Numbered from the stretch's first letter, positions 34,846-44,898 are shown. The stretch is DNA of 64,000 nt from Bacteroidales bacterium UBA3844 (GCA_002392915.1 DGHQ01000025.1:74881-138880); one strand, 5' to 3'. Notes: generated by a model from the letters alone, not told the origin. Program-made: numbers and translations.

Positions 34846-35232
34846 CTAACGTTTGCTGAACTGGAACTTGCGTCTTGCCTTTGGCTGACCTGGCTTCTTA
34901 CGCTCAACCTCACGAGCGTCACGAGTCAAGAATCCATTAGACTTAAGAGCTGACTTGTTCTCAGCATCAAGCTTAACCAATGCTCTAGCGATAGCCAAAC
35001 GCAAAGCCTCTGCCTGACCCTTGATACCACCTCCGTCAAGGTTAGCCTTGATATCAAACTTACCCTGAACACCTAGCTCGTTCAATGGCTGCAAAACTAC
35101 ATACTGAAGCAAGCCTGATGGGAAGTATGCTGCAAGCTCTTTCTTGTTAATAGTAACTGCACCTGTACCTGCTGACAAATATACTCTAGCAACAGCTGCT
35201 TTTCTTCTACCGATTGCGTTAATAACTTCCAT
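34846..35232 (-). CDS. rpsI: 30S ribosomal protein S9
   Basis: The product is 128 aa. It begins 'AIGRRKAAVARVYL' and ends 'RKKPGQPKARRKFQFSKR', the conserved C-terminal extension that contacts P-site tRNA. It starts 4 bp after the rplM stop, the universal L13-S9 pair. Confidence 0.98.
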   Translation of the reverse strand: MEVINAIGRRKAAVARVYLSAGTGAVTINKKELAAYFPSGLLQYVVLQPLNELGVQGKFDIKANLDGGGIKGQAEALRLAIARALVKLDAENKSALKSNGFLTRDAREVERKKPGQPKARRKFQFSKR

Positions 35233-35236
35233 AATC

Positions 35237-35692
35237 TTACTTAAGTGAGTTTAAATCAATTACTTTTGGCTGCTGAGCCTGCTTATCATGATCTGGACCA
35301 GCGAAAATGTAAAGATTGTTAAGAAGAGCATCTCCAAGACGATTCTTTGGCAACATTCCCTTCAACACCTTACGATACAACTTCTTTGGATCTTTCTTCA
35401 AAAGAACTGCTGGAGTTGTCTCTCTCTGTCCACCTGGATAACCAGTGTAACTCAAATAAACACGATCTGTCATCTTTAGACCTGTCAACTTAACCTTGTC
35501 CGCATTGACAATGATTACGTTGTCTCCACAATCTACGTGCGGAGTGAAACTTGGCTTGTACTTACCTCTAAGCAACTTAGCCACTTTAGATCCCAAACGA
35601 CCAAGCGCCTGATCTGTAGCGTCAACAACGACCCACTCCTTCTTTACAGTGTTCTTGTTGGCAGAAATGGTTTTAAAACTTAAAGTATCCAC
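35237..35692 (-). CDS. rplM: 50S ribosomal protein L13
   Basis: The product is 151 aa. Motifs: 'WVVVDATDQALGRLGSKVA', 'KPSFTPHVDCGDNVIIVNA', 'YLSYTGYPGG', and 'KGMLPKNRLG'. The start is GTG at 35692-35690; no in-frame ATG lies nearby. It is the first gene of the rplM-rpsI-rpsB-tsf operon, preceded by a leader hairpin and a -7 promoter. Confidence 0.98.
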   Translation of the reverse strand: MDTLSFKTISANKNTVKKEWVVVDATDQALGRLGSKVAKLLRGKYKPSFTPHVDCGDNVIIVNADKVKLTGLKMTDRVYLSYTGYPGGQRETTPAVLLKKDPKKLYRKVLKGMLPKNRLGDALLNNLYIFAGPDHDKQAQQPKVIDLNSLK

Positions 35693-35725
35693 TTTAAAAA
35701 ACTTTTTTTAATTAATCTTCAATTT

Positions 35726-35754
35726 GGCTGGATGTTCGGGCAAACATCTTCGCC
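35726..35754 (-). promoter_or_regulatory. hairpin in the rplM leader, candidate L13 autoregulatory element
   Basis: On the minus strand GGC-gaa-GATGTT-tgcccg-AACATC-ca-GCC forms a two-part stem with an internal loop in the ~85-nt rplM leader. Ribosomal-protein leaders binding L13 are known in bacteria, and its placement supports feedback control, but identity with a described Bacteroidota leader could not be checked. Confidence 0.5.
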
Positions 35755-35783
35755 TTTTTAACGTATGGATAATAATTCGGGTG

Positions 35784-35791
35784 CAAAAGTA
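35784..35791 (-). promoter_or_regulatory. -7 element (TACTTTTG) of the rplM operon
   Basis: On the minus strand TACTTTTG matches TAnnTTTG and lies about 92 bp before the GTG start of rplM. Confidence 0.6.
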
Positions 35792-36019
35792 GCAAAAAAC
35801 TATTAACTACTAAAATATTTTTTGTCTTTTTTTACGAACGTTTCATTTTTTATGGTTGTTTTTGCCATTCGCGACTAAAATCGCACTTGCCAGCCAAGGA
35901 CAATATACTCATAGAATTTAATTTACGAACAAAACAGTTTTAACACACTACGGAGGGCAAAAATTCGTCTTTTTTCGGAAAAACTCGCGTCATATACCAT
36001 ATATATAAATAAAAAGCAT

Positions 36020-36027
36020 TATTTTTG
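36020..36027 (+). promoter_or_regulatory. -7 element (TATTTTTG) of alaS
   Basis: TATTTTTG matches TAnnTTTG and lies 40 bp before the alaS ATG. The preceding 230 bp back to the rplM promoter is AT-rich, with no other feature recognised. Confidence 0.6.
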
Positions 36028-36067
36028 CACCCCGTAAAAAAGTAATATATATATTCAAAATAAAAAC

Positions 36068-38683
36068 ATGAAAACAGCTAAAGAGATTCGCAAGTCGTTC
36101 ACCGACTTCTTCGCTAGCAAGGGTCACACTATCGTGCCTTCGGCTCCGATGGTTGTCAAGAACGACCCGACACTTATGTTCACCAATGCAGGTATGAACC
36201 AGTTCAAGGACATTTTCCTTGGTAACACTCCAAGAAAATATCCTCGCGTCGCGGACTCTCAAAAATGTCTTCGTGTATCGGGTAAGCACAACGACCTTGA
36301 GGAGGTAGGACATGACACTTACCACCACACAATGTTTGAGATGCTCGGCAACTGGTCGTTCGGCGACTATTTCAAGAAAGAGGCCATTGCCTGGGCTTGG
36401 GAATATCTTGTAGACGTGTTGAAGCTTGACCCAAACCGTCTTTACGCCACTGTCTTCGAGGGCAGCAAAGAGGATGGTCTCGACCGTGACGACGAGGCTG
36501 CCGGCTATTGGGCTAAAGTGCTTCCTACAGACAGAATCATCAACGGAAACAAACATGACAATTTCTGGGAAATGGGTGACACAGGGCCATGTGGTCCTTG
36601 CTCAGAGATCCATATCGACCTTCGTTCAGACGAGGAGCGTGCCAAAATATCAGGACGTGATCTTGTAAACCATGACCACCCTCAGGTGATTGAGATCTGG
36701 AACCTTGTGTTCATGCAGTTCAATCGCAAAGCCGACGGTTCGCTTGAGCCACTTCCTGCAAAGGCTATCGACACTGGTATGGGATTTGAGCGTCTATGTA
36801 TGGCTCTTCAAGGAAAACAGTCTAACTATGACACCGACGTTTTCCAGCCACTTCTTAAAGAGATCGGCAAAATCTGCTCATGTGAGTATGGAAAGAAAAA
36901 GGAGACTGACATTGCGATGCGTGTGATTGCTGACCATATCCGTACAATCGCATTCTCAATCACAGACGGTCAGTTGCCATCTAACGCGAAAGCCGGTTAC
37001 GTGATCCGCCGTATCTTACGTCGTGCAGTCCGCTACGGATACACATTCCTCGGACAACGACAGTCTTTCATGTACAAACTAATTCCTGCGCTAATCGACA
37101 GCATGGGTGAGGCTTATCCAGAACTAGTGGCTCAGCAAGAACTAGTAGTCAAGGTTATCAAAGAAGAGGAAGACGCATTTTTGAGAACTCTTGAAACAGG
37201 TATCCGCCTACTCGACAAGGTTATGGCAGACACAAAAGCCGCTGGCAAAACTGAGATTTCTGGTGTTGAAGGATTCACACTTTACGACACATACGGATTC
37301 CCTCTTGACCTTACAGAGCTAATCCTCCGCGAGAACGGAATGACAGTCAACGAGACAGAGTTCAACGCTGAGATGCAGAAGCAGAAAGAGAGAGCTAGAA
37401 ACGCAGCTGCCGTTGAGACAGGCGACTGGGTTGAGCTTAAAGCTGGAGAAAGCGAGTTTATCGGCTACGACTTCCTTGATGCAGACGTTGAGATCTTGAA
37501 ATACAGAAAGATTAAGCAGAAAAATAAAGAGATGTATCAGATTGTATTCGACCGCACACCATTCTACGCAGAGATGGGAGGACAGATGGGAGACTCTGGT
37601 TACATCGAAAGTGCTGAGGGCAAGTTTGAGATTATCGACACAAAGAAGGAGAACAATCTAAGTGTACATTTGGCGACAAAGATGCCTTCAGACCCTACAG
37701 CATCATTCCACGCTTACGTAAACACAGACAAGCGTCAGAACACAGCTTGCAACCATACAGCCACACATATTCTCGACTACGCTCTACGCACAGTGCTTGG
37801 AAGCCACGTTGAGCAGAAGGGTTCATTGGTATCAAGCGAAATGTTGAGATTCGACTTCTCTCATTTCCAGAAGGTAACTCCTGAAGAGCTTCGTCAGGTG
37901 GAAAAACTTGCCAACAAGATGGTTCGCGAGAATATCGCGCTTGAAGAGGCAAGAGACATGCCTATCGACGAGGCACGAGCAATGGGAGCAATTGCATTGT
38001 TTGGCGAAAAGTATGGCGACAAAGTACGTGTTGTCAAATACGGACCATCAGTTGAGCTTTGTGGTGGTACACACGTCAAGAGCACAGGTATGATCGGAAT
38101 GATCAAGATCCTATCTGAGAGTTCAGTAGCTGCCGGAGTACGTCGTATCGAAGCTGTTTCTGGAGAAGCTGCAGAAAACTACATCAACGCCGCATTTGAT
38201 GAGGTCAACTCATTAAAAGAATTCTTCGCTGGCACACCAAACCTATTGAATTCAGTAAAGAAGTCAATAGAGGAGAACGCAAGTCTGAAGAAAGAGGTGG
38301 AGAAATACATGTTGGAGCGCATCCAGGTCATCAAAGACAAGATGATCGAGCAGGCAACAACACTTGGCGACTACAAGTTGGTAGTGCTTAAGGGAGACTA
38401 TAACGCAGAATTCGCAAAGAGCATCGCATTCCAGGTTCGCAACACAGTGAAGGAAAATCTTGTATTCATCGGAATCACAGAGAAAGCAGGCAAGCCAACC
38501 ATAACTCTTGCAATTTCAGATGACTTAGTGGCAGCAGGCAAGAACGCGACAGCCATCGCACGTGAGGCAGCCAAGGAGATCCAAGGAGGTGGAGGTGGTC
38601 AGCCATTCTTCGCACAGGCAGGAGGAAAGAAAGCAGACGGTCTGAACGCAGCATTCGACAAAATCGTTGCCGCATTCAAATAA
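36068..38683 (+). CDS. alaS: alanyl-tRNA synthetase
   Basis: AlaRS charges tRNA-Ala and edits mischarged Ser/Gly. The 871-aa product is full length. Class II catalytic core: 'FFASKGHTIVPSAPMV', 'FTNAGMNQFKDIFLG', 'NWSFGDYFKKEAI'. The editing domain has the zinc site 'HTATHILDYAL' (HxxxH) and 'CGGTHVKSTG'. The C-Ala domain ends 'GGGGGQPFFAQAGGKK'. It is monocistronic, with its own promoter and terminator. Confidence 0.98.
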   Translation: MKTAKEIRKSFTDFFASKGHTIVPSAPMVVKNDPTLMFTNAGMNQFKDIFLGNTPRKYPRVADSQKCLRVSGKHNDLEEVGHDTYHHTMFEMLGNWSFGDYFKKEAIAWAWEYLVDVLKLDPNRLYATVFEGSKEDGLDRDDEAAGYWAKVLPTDRIINGNKHDNFWEMGDTGPCGPCSEIHIDLRSDEERAKISGRDLVNHDHPQVIEIWNLVFMQFNRKADGSLEPLPAKAIDTGMGFERLCMALQGKQSNYDTDVFQPLLKEIGKICSCEYGKKKETDIAMRVIADHIRTIAFSITDGQLPSNAKAGYVIRRILRRAVRYGYTFLGQRQSFMYKLIPALIDSMGEAYPELVAQQELVVKVIKEEEDAFLRTLETGIRLLDKVMADTKAAGKTEISGVEGFTLYDTYGFPLDLTELILRENGMTVNETEFNAEMQKQKERARNAAAVETGDWVELKAGESEFIGYDFLDADVEILKYRKIKQKNKEMYQIVFDRTPFYAEMGGQMGDSGYIESAEGKFEIIDTKKENNLSVHLATKMPSDPTASFHAYVNTDKRQNTACNHTATHILDYALRTVLGSHVEQKGSLVSSEMLRFDFSHFQKVTPEELRQVEKLANKMVRENIALEEARDMPIDEARAMGAIALFGEKYGDKVRVVKYGPSVELCGGTHVKSTGMIGMIKILSESSVAAGVRRIEAVSGEAAENYINAAFDEVNSLKEFFAGTPNLLNSVKKSIEENASLKKEVEKYMLERIQVIKDKMIEQATTLGDYKLVVLKGDYNAEFAKSIAFQVRNTVKENLVFIGITEKAGKPTITLAISDDLVAAGKNATAIAREAAKEIQGGGGGQPFFAQAGGKKADGLNAAFDKIVAAFK

Positions 38684-38712
38684 GAAGTTGACACATTAAT
38701 ATAATGGAAAAT

Positions 38713-38742
38713 AGAGCATCGTAAAGACGGTGCTCTTTTTTG
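38713..38742 (+). terminator. intrinsic terminator of alaS
   Basis: AGAGCATCG-taaaga-CGGTGCTCT forms a 9-bp stem with one T-G pair, followed by TTTTT. It lies 30 bp after the alaS stop. Confidence 0.88.
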
Positions 38743-38906
38743 TTTTATAATCCACTCAAACATTTTCTTGTATATAATATGCTTTCGACAAACATTCTGT
38801 GCAGTATTTCTACACCAAAAGAGTGCGAAATGCTAAGAAATCTTAAAAATGCAATCGAAAACAATATTTAAGCAGAAAACAGTCAAAAATTTACAATTAA
38901 TATGTC

Positions 38907-38914
38907 TATTTTTG
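38907..38914 (+). promoter_or_regulatory. -7 element (TATTTTTG) of adhesin cassette 1
   Basis: TATTTTTG matches TAnnTTTG, 62 bp before ATG 38977. The rest of the 293-bp gap after alaS is AT-rich, with no other gene seen. Confidence 0.6.
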
Positions 38915-38976
38915 CAAAATGTTAGTTAGGTGCATACAATTAGCCCTTTTTTAAAGAAAAAAAATAATATAACTAT

Positions 38977-41900
38977 ATGAAATCACTATTAATGAGACTG
39001 GGGATAGTTTGGATAATGCTGACAAGCTTACTCCCTACGGTATTCTCCCAAGGAGTACTGGTAATTGAGATTTCCGACACACTTAACACACCGCTGTCGG
39101 GCTATTATGTAAGGATAAAGGATGCAAACGGAGCCATCAAATCCTACACGACAGATTCAGAAGGTCGTGTCCGTGATGACAATTTTCCAGTAGGCAACTA
39201 TACTTATAGTTTTTCCTACGGAGACTACAACACTGGCAGTTTCACTGTGAAGTCAGGAGAGCCGACTTGGATCGATATAGACTTCCGTCGTGTAGCTGTA
39301 AATTTCAAGGATGAAAACGGCAAACCGTCAAGCGGAAATTTCGTCACTCTGTATAAAAGAGAGGCTGATGGTTCACGCACTCTCGTCGCACAGAAAACAT
39401 CAGAATCTAACGGTACAGCATTGTTCGTTGTGCCAGAAGGAAATTATACATATGTGGCAGCAGACGGAGAGCACGACATTGTTGTTGCAGACAAGAATAT
39501 CAACACAAACGTATCCGTATCATCGAAATTAGTGACATATAAGACTTCTTTTAGATTCGTAAAAGATGGCAAAACAATAAAATTGTATGCTAGAGACGTG
39601 AATGTCCTTCAGAATCAGAATGGATACTTCAGAGATTTCGGAATTGTTCTTGCCCATGGAGATACTCAGTCAAACGGATATGTAGAATATGACATTACAG
39701 ACGGAAAAATATCATGTCCTGTCGGCGAATACAAATATTCCGTCAGCACAAGAGATTACGGTTATCTTGAGGGAACATTTTACATAACTCAGAAGAGCTC
39801 GGAATCGAATAATATCGTCGACATTATTATCCCAGAGGAAGAGGAACCAGAAGAAGAAATAATCACACCTGACGAAAAAGAGCCAACATACAATCTTAAG
39901 ATTCACGTAGTAGACTGCGAGACTGGTGAGCCTATCCCTAACATCGCAGGTAGATACTCCATACCAGGAACAGGAAACAGTAAATTTGCGACAACAAACG
40001 CAATGGGTCTTGCCACATTCAAAGTCAATGCTGGAACTTATAATGTCAGCATTCCATCAGAAACGAAAACAGGAATAGTTGTAAATAAAGATACAACTAT
40101 AGAGTTCTGTTCAACACTTACGCCTGAGGAGCCCGACACCTCGTCACAAAAAATATTCTTCCAATTTTTCTTCAAAGAGGAAGAGGTTTTTCCTCAGACC
40201 ATCAACAAAATTGACATCAAGAAAATTGAAAGCGGAAGTTATCTTTCATACGTGACATTAACACCTACTGAAGACTCCATCTCAGGAATCAAGAAGTTTA
40301 AAGATCCAGTTGTCACAATCACAGGAAGATACTACTACTCATTCCAACTTGATGAATATAAAATCACTTCATTTTCAGGAAACTTCACACCTAACCCAGA
40401 CAAACCAATTGACACTGTAAAAGTTGTGTTTGAAGAAAAGCTTGCTGTGGACGTCTATATTATACATCAAGATTCCACACCTGCGAATGGTTCTTATAGT
40501 GTGACATATATCGACAAATATAAAAACAACCGTCGCACAGATGACTCAGGACATATCGAGTTGGTTTTGCCTTCAGGAGAGTACTCATTTATTGTATTGG
40601 ACCAGACTTCACAGTTCAACTTGAAGAATGACACAACACTTTATTTCTTCCTTCCAGACCCAGAACACACTCGAAACGTATATTTCAAGTTCTTGCACGA
40701 CGGAGAAATCGTATATCCAAACGTGACTACCCTATCATTTTTCAGAAAAGAAGCGTCCCAACAATACGCATACCTTTCGTCTACACTATATGAAGACTTC
40801 GAAGATATAGGAAGGGCATACGTTTTCGACAAGCCAATAGAGTTGCCTGTGGACACATTCACAGCAAATTATTATATCGATGATTATGAATTTGACGGAC
40901 AAATGTACCATCAGTTCATTTTGAATGCGTCTCCAAACGACACAACTATATATATCGTAGTGCCAGTGAAAAGGACAGTCGAAATACAGATTAAAGATGC
41001 TAAGGGAGCCAATGTACAAGGTGTGTTTGCAAAAATATTCAAATACAATGAAGAAGGCACTCTAGATCCATATTTGGATTACGACGGAAATTCTCACTCT
41101 AAACTAATGTCTGACGCCACCGGTATAGTCCGCGACCATTTGGTTCCAGGTCGTTACCAGATCCAAATCCTGGATATTGTAAGAGACTTTGAGGTGACAG
41201 ACTATGACCTACGTTTCACAATTCTCTCAAATGTAGAAATGTACAACGTCAAGTTCACAGTACTTTATAGTGACGATCATGCGCCAGTACCAAATTTGAA
41301 ACTCGATGTAAAGAAAGGCAGCGAATTCTACAACAGTGCCATCACAGACGGAGAAGGAATTATCAAGTTCCAAAGTGAAGCAGGCAACTACTCTTATATA
41401 TTATACTATGGCGACGGCATCAGCAACAGCTACAAGATAACGAAAGACGAAGAGTTTGTGATCTATGTTGATCGTCCAGTGCTTGTGGACACCATCGCAC
41501 TAATCGGTGGAGAATACTGTCTAAAGGCAGGAGAGTCGACTAAATTCACAGCCATAATATCTCCAAGCAACGCAACTCAGAAAAATATCGAATGGTCTAT
41601 CGACAACAATGTCATAGCGAAAATTTCAAGCGACGGTACTTTGACCGCCAACACCATCGGATTAACAGGAGTTGTCAACCTGACGGCTAAAGCGAAGGAC
41701 GACAGTGGTGTGTCAACTACCGTGTCTATCAACATCAGTGAAGAAGCATGTGTGAAATCATACACATTGGCATTCGGAGACGGATCAACAGAAATGTGGC
41801 TTGACGACTATGTGTTCGATTTGGTTGTCACACCATCTATAATCAAACATGAATACTATGGATACCAGACTAGCCAAGACGGAATTCACTGGGTTACTGC

Positions 41901-42339
41901 CGCCGATTTCACACAAGAGCCAAGAGTGACAGTCAATGCTGACAGATACATGCACAATGGCACTCACTATTTCCGTGCTATTGCGGCAGATGATGCCTAC
42001 GATCTATTGCAGATCCTTGATGGACATGTAGAACCGACTCCAGAAAACATGACTAACATAATCATACTTCACAACTACGAGGATGGACATGTGATTACAG
42101 ACAAGATGGAAATCCCTACCGTCTTCACGCCTCATGAGGTGAATGGAGCAAATGACGACTTCATGCCAGGCTACCCTGTTGTAATCTATAATCGTTTCGG
42201 AGACGTGATCTGCAAGTCTGACAACGGATGGGACGGCACATATAAAGGCGAGACTGCCGACGCTGGAGTCTACATCTACGTTTTAACGATGAAAGACGGA
42301 TCAGAGAAGAAGGGAACAATCCAATTGTATAGAAAATAA
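38977..42339 (+). CDS. large T9SS type-B cargo adhesin (CnaB-like repeats, BIG2), cassette 1
   Basis: The product is 1,120 aa with a signal peptide ending near 'PTVFSQG'. Residues ~25-830 are serial CnaB/carboxypeptidase-regulatory-like beta-sandwiches, recognised by recurring 'G-Y-(K/T)YSFSYGDY', 'DSEGRV', 'LVPGRYQIQI' strands. A BIG2 domain spans about 837-925 ('GESTKFTAIISPSNATQ', 'SSDGTLTANTIGLTG'). The last ~75 residues form a T9SS type-B (gliding-motility-associated) sorting domain: 'EIPTVFTPHEVNGANDDF', 'VVIYNRFGDVI', 'GWDGTYKGE', 'DAGVYIYVLT'. It should be exported by T9SS and displayed at the surface. It is collinear with the larger cassette-2 product. The downstream OmpA and PorP/SprF genes are probably cotranscribed. 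Confidence 0.9.
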   Translation: MKSLLMRLGIVWIMLTSLLPTVFSQGVLVIEISDTLNTPLSGYYVRIKDANGAIKSYTTDSEGRVRDDNFPVGNYTYSFSYGDYNTGSFTVKSGEPTWIDIDFRRVAVNFKDENGKPSSGNFVTLYKREADGSRTLVAQKTSESNGTALFVVPEGNYTYVAADGEHDIVVADKNINTNVSVSSKLVTYKTSFRFVKDGKTIKLYARDVNVLQNQNGYFRDFGIVLAHGDTQSNGYVEYDITDGKISCPVGEYKYSVSTRDYGYLEGTFYITQKSSESNNIVDIIIPEEEEPEEEIITPDEKEPTYNLKIHVVDCETGEPIPNIAGRYSIPGTGNSKFATTNAMGLATFKVNAGTYNVSIPSETKTGIVVNKDTTIEFCSTLTPEEPDTSSQKIFFQFFFKEEEVFPQTINKIDIKKIESGSYLSYVTLTPTEDSISGIKKFKDPVVTITGRYYYSFQLDEYKITSFSGNFTPNPDKPIDTVKVVFEEKLAVDVYIIHQDSTPANGSYSVTYIDKYKNNRRTDDSGHIELVLPSGEYSFIVLDQTSQFNLKNDTTLYFFLPDPEHTRNVYFKFLHDGEIVYPNVTTLSFFRKEASQQYAYLSSTLYEDFEDIGRAYVFDKPIELPVDTFTANYYIDDYEFDGQMYHQFILNASPNDTTIYIVVPVKRTVEIQIKDAKGANVQGVFAKIFKYNEEGTLDPYLDYDGNSHSKLMSDATGIVRDHLVPGRYQIQILDIVRDFEVTDYDLRFTILSNVEMYNVKFTVLYSDDHAPVPNLKLDVKKGSEFYNSAITDGEGIIKFQSEAGNYSYILYYGDGISNSYKITKDEEFVIYVDRPVLVDTIALIGGEYCLKAGESTKFTAIISPSNATQKNIEWSIDNNVIAKISSDGTLTANTIGLTGVVNLTAKAKDDSGVSTTVSINISEEACVKSYTLAFGDGSTEMWLDDYVFDLVVTPSIIKHEYYGYQTSQDGIHWVTAADFTQEPRVTVNADRYMHNGTHYFRAIAADDAYDLLQILDGHVEPTPENMTNIIILHNYEDGHVITDKMEIPTVFTPHEVNGANDDFMPGYPVVIYNRFGDVICKSDNGWDGTYKGETADAGVYIYVLTMKDGSEKKGTIQLYRK

Positions 42340-42357
42340 GAATAAGGTAAAACAGAA

Positions 42358-43779
42358 ATGAGAAAGACAATATCAGCCATTCTGCTTTCCGCGCCATGTA
42401 TTTTGGCAAATGCATTGGAGAGTTTGGAATGCAATTTCATAAATAAATTCGTGAACGTGGATGGATTCGAAGCTGTCTCACATCTAAACGACACTACCAT
42501 CATCATCAAACGTTCAGACAGTCTGTTTGTAGCCAAGACAGACAACTTAGGCAAAGTGTATGACTATGTCTACGATAAGAATCTGACATCTCTTAAAGCA
42601 GAAGGCCAGATAGCCTATGATGGAAAGGAAACGTACTACTACACTAACGGTGGCAAGATGTATGTGGCCAAAATCAAAGACGGAAAGATAACGTCAACTT
42701 CACTTGCAGAGATCCCAGGCACAGTCATGGGACGTGAGAAATACGAGCACTCCGCACTTGTGTACGCAAGTTGGCACTACAAACCAGAAGACACGATCCG
42801 TGTGAGCAACCCTACAATTTCTACGAATGGGAAACAACTTTTCTTCTCTGCCAACTTGAAAGGATCAAAAGGAAGGGATATCTATTCTTCCAACATAAAC
42901 ACCAACGGAACGTTTTCTCAGCCAAGGAAACTTGGCAAGAGTGTCAACTCTGATGGAGACGAAGATTTCCCATACATCCGTAAAGATGGACAGATCACTT
43001 TCTGTTCGAACAGGAAAAACTCTTCTGCGTTAACAGACAAAGGCAACTATAATGTGTATATATCCAAGACAAACACAACAAATGCCCCAGAGTTGATGCA
43101 ATCATTTGTCGAGAGAAACACTCCAGAGATTGTAAAGGTTGACTCCGTTCCGACTCCCGTGGCAGACACTTTGGTCGCTGTTGTTCCTGACACAATCAAA
43201 TCTGTCCCAGACACACTGGTGGCAATTAACGAACCAGTGAAAAAAGAGGAGCCAGCCAAACCTGTAAAAAAGGATGACGATGAATACGTGGATGAGCCAA
43301 CTGAAAACGGACGAATACTTCAGGCTCTCGCCTACGATTCCGACAGCACAGGATATCCAGTATCCGCACAAGCATTGTCTGATATATTCCAAGATGACCA
43401 AGATGCTATGGTGATGGCGTCAAAACATGTCGTAGCAGGTGTAGACAAACGTATTTTCTACTTCGATTACGACACTGACGTATTGAATAATAAGGAATAC
43501 GAAAAAGATATTAAATGTATCGTCGACTTCATCAACTTCTATCCAGGCAACTCATTCCTTATCATCGGTCACACAGACGAAAGAGGAACACGCGAATACA
43601 ACAACGCGCTGAGCCTTCGTCGTGCAAAGAAAATTGAAAGTATTCTTACGCAAAGAGGAATCTCACGTTCTAGGATGTTCGTGATGGGTCTTGGAGAAGA
43701 CCGTCCTGTAATTCGACATGCACAGACAGAAGAGCAGCATCAAAAGAATCGTCGCGTGGAGATTTTGAAAATGGAGTAA
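42358..43779 (+). CDS. OmpA-family protein with PD40-like repeats, cassette 1
   Basis: The product is 473 aa with an N-terminal signal peptide (MRKTISAILLSAPCILANA). The middle (about 130-235) has PD40/WD40-like beta-propeller strands ('NPTISTNGKQLFFSANLKG', 'DIYSSNINTNG', 'DFPYIRKDGQITFCSNRK'). A Pro/Glu/Lys linker follows, then an OmpA peptidoglycan-binding domain (~360-473): 'IFYFDYDTDVLNN', 'IIGHTDERGTREYN', 'LSLRRAKKIESIL', 'HQKNRRVEILKME'. The layout recalls T9SS PorE (propeller plus OmpA), which anchors the machine to peptidoglycan, so it may anchor this cassette's adhesin or its PorP partner. It lies 18 bp after the adhesin gene. Confidence 0.85.
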   Translation: MRKTISAILLSAPCILANALESLECNFINKFVNVDGFEAVSHLNDTTIIIKRSDSLFVAKTDNLGKVYDYVYDKNLTSLKAEGQIAYDGKETYYYTNGGKMYVAKIKDGKITSTSLAEIPGTVMGREKYEHSALVYASWHYKPEDTIRVSNPTISTNGKQLFFSANLKGSKGRDIYSSNINTNGTFSQPRKLGKSVNSDGDEDFPYIRKDGQITFCSNRKNSSALTDKGNYNVYISKTNTTNAPELMQSFVERNTPEIVKVDSVPTPVADTLVAVVPDTIKSVPDTLVAINEPVKKEEPAKPVKKDDDEYVDEPTENGRILQALAYDSDSTGYPVSAQALSDIFQDDQDAMVMASKHVVAGVDKRIFYFDYDTDVLNNKEYEKDIKCIVDFINFYPGNSFLIIGHTDERGTREYNNALSLRRAKKIESILTQRGISRSRMFVMGLGEDRPVIRHAQTEEQHQKNRRVEILKME

Positions 43780-43802
43780 AACCAATGCATAATTAAGAGA
43801 CA

Positions 43803-44699
43803 ATGAAAAGGAATATATATATAAAATTGTTGACCATCCTACTTGCGTTGATTAGTGGATTCAAAACATACGCACAGCAGGATCTGATGGTGTCGCAACA
43901 GATTTTTTCACGAATGAATATTAACCCTGCCGGAACAGGTAACATTGAACGTTTTGATGCATTTCTACTTGGCAGGCTTCAATGGGCTGGTGTTGACAAC
44001 ACTCCAAGGACAGGATTGCTGAACTTTGCCTACTACAACGAACCGCTACGTTCAAGCATCGGATTTACTGCCAACTACGACAACCAGGGTATCGGCAATA
44101 GTCAGACAAACGTACAGGCAGTTTACGCATACCATCTCGATTTGAACGAGAAGTATATTCTTTCAATGGGATTATCTGCAGGTATAAACATCGGAAGTTT
44201 TGACCCTTACGCCAATACTATAAGAGACGAAGAGCCTGATTTCTCATCATACGTGAAAGACAAGACAACAGAAACCAAGCCCGATTTCAACATCGGATTT
44301 GAGTTGACTTCAAAAAGCTGGATGGTCGGAGTATCGGCGACACACCTTTTGAAATCGGAACCGACGACATTCATGAGAGGTCGCCACATATATGCCTACG
44401 CACGTTGCCTTGTGCCACTTGGTGAAGTTTTAGATTTAGCACCAATGGGTTCATATATACATCAGAACCAAGTAAACGAAGGAGAAATTGGAGCAATGTT
44501 GTTTATCAAAAAAATGTTTTGGGGAGGAGCGACATGGAAGCCAGACTTTGGCAACTTTGGAGACATGTCATTACTTGCAATTGATCTAGGTGTTGAAGTC
44601 AAGAATTTCCGCGTCGGCTACGCATACACATTTAACGTCGGAGAATACAATAATCTTCCTTCAAACACACACGAATTATTGCTTAGCGTACACTTCTAA
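43803..44699 (+). CDS. PorP/SprF family outer-membrane protein, cassette 1
   Basis: The product is 298 aa. After a signal peptide the family opening is clear: 'QQDLMVSQQIFSRMNINPA', followed by 'QWAGVDNTP' and 'IGFTANYDNQGIGNSQ'. It ends in a beta-barrel strand with terminal Phe ('HELLLSVHF'). PorP/SprF proteins are OM barrels needed for secretion or surface attachment of type-B CTD cargo; SprF acts for SprB in Flavobacterium. Proximity makes it the likely dedicated partner of the cassette-1 adhesin. Confidence 0.93.
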   Translation: MKRNIYIKLLTILLALISGFKTYAQQDLMVSQQIFSRMNINPAGTGNIERFDAFLLGRLQWAGVDNTPRTGLLNFAYYNEPLRSSIGFTANYDNQGIGNSQTNVQAVYAYHLDLNEKYILSMGLSAGINIGSFDPYANTIRDEEPDFSSYVKDKTTETKPDFNIGFELTSKSWMVGVSATHLLKSEPTTFMRGRHIYAYARCLVPLGEVLDLAPMGSYIHQNQVNEGEIGAMLFIKKMFWGGATWKPDFGNFGDMSLLAIDLGVEVKNFRVGYAYTFNVGEYNNLPSNTHELLLSVHF

Positions 44700-44725
44700 A
44701 TTTTCATTAAACTAAATTACTACAA

Positions 44726-44756
44726 AATGGGATGTACTTTTAGGGTGCATCCCATT
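44726..44756 (+). terminator. hairpin at the end of cassette 1
   Basis: AATGGGATGTAC pairs over 12 bp (one T-G) with GTGCATCCCATT around a 7-base loop, 26 bp after the PorP stop. It has no strong T-tract, so termination efficiency is uncertain; it may also protect the mRNA 3' end. Confidence 0.6.
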
Positions 44757-44890
44757 CGTTCATTAATAACAGAACAAAAAAAATATTCATACATAACCAA
44801 ATTCACGACAAAAAGGAGTAAAAGGCAACATTTTGCGACTCATATTTAGTTAAAAAAACATAAATGTAATTATCATTGACATATTTTGCG

Positions 44891-44898
44891 TACTTTTG
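44891..44898 (+). promoter_or_regulatory. -7 element (TACTTTTG) of adhesin cassette 2
   Basis: TACTTTTG matches TAnnTTTG. The leader to ATG 45024 is about 120 nt. Its presence excludes the in-frame TTG at 44886 as the start, so cassette 2 is transcribed separately from cassette 1. Confidence 0.6.

Noticed and set aside
35990..36556. 188-aa minus-strand open frame at the start of alaS
   Set aside because: Antisense to the conserved AlaRS catalytic core and overlapping the alaS promoter.
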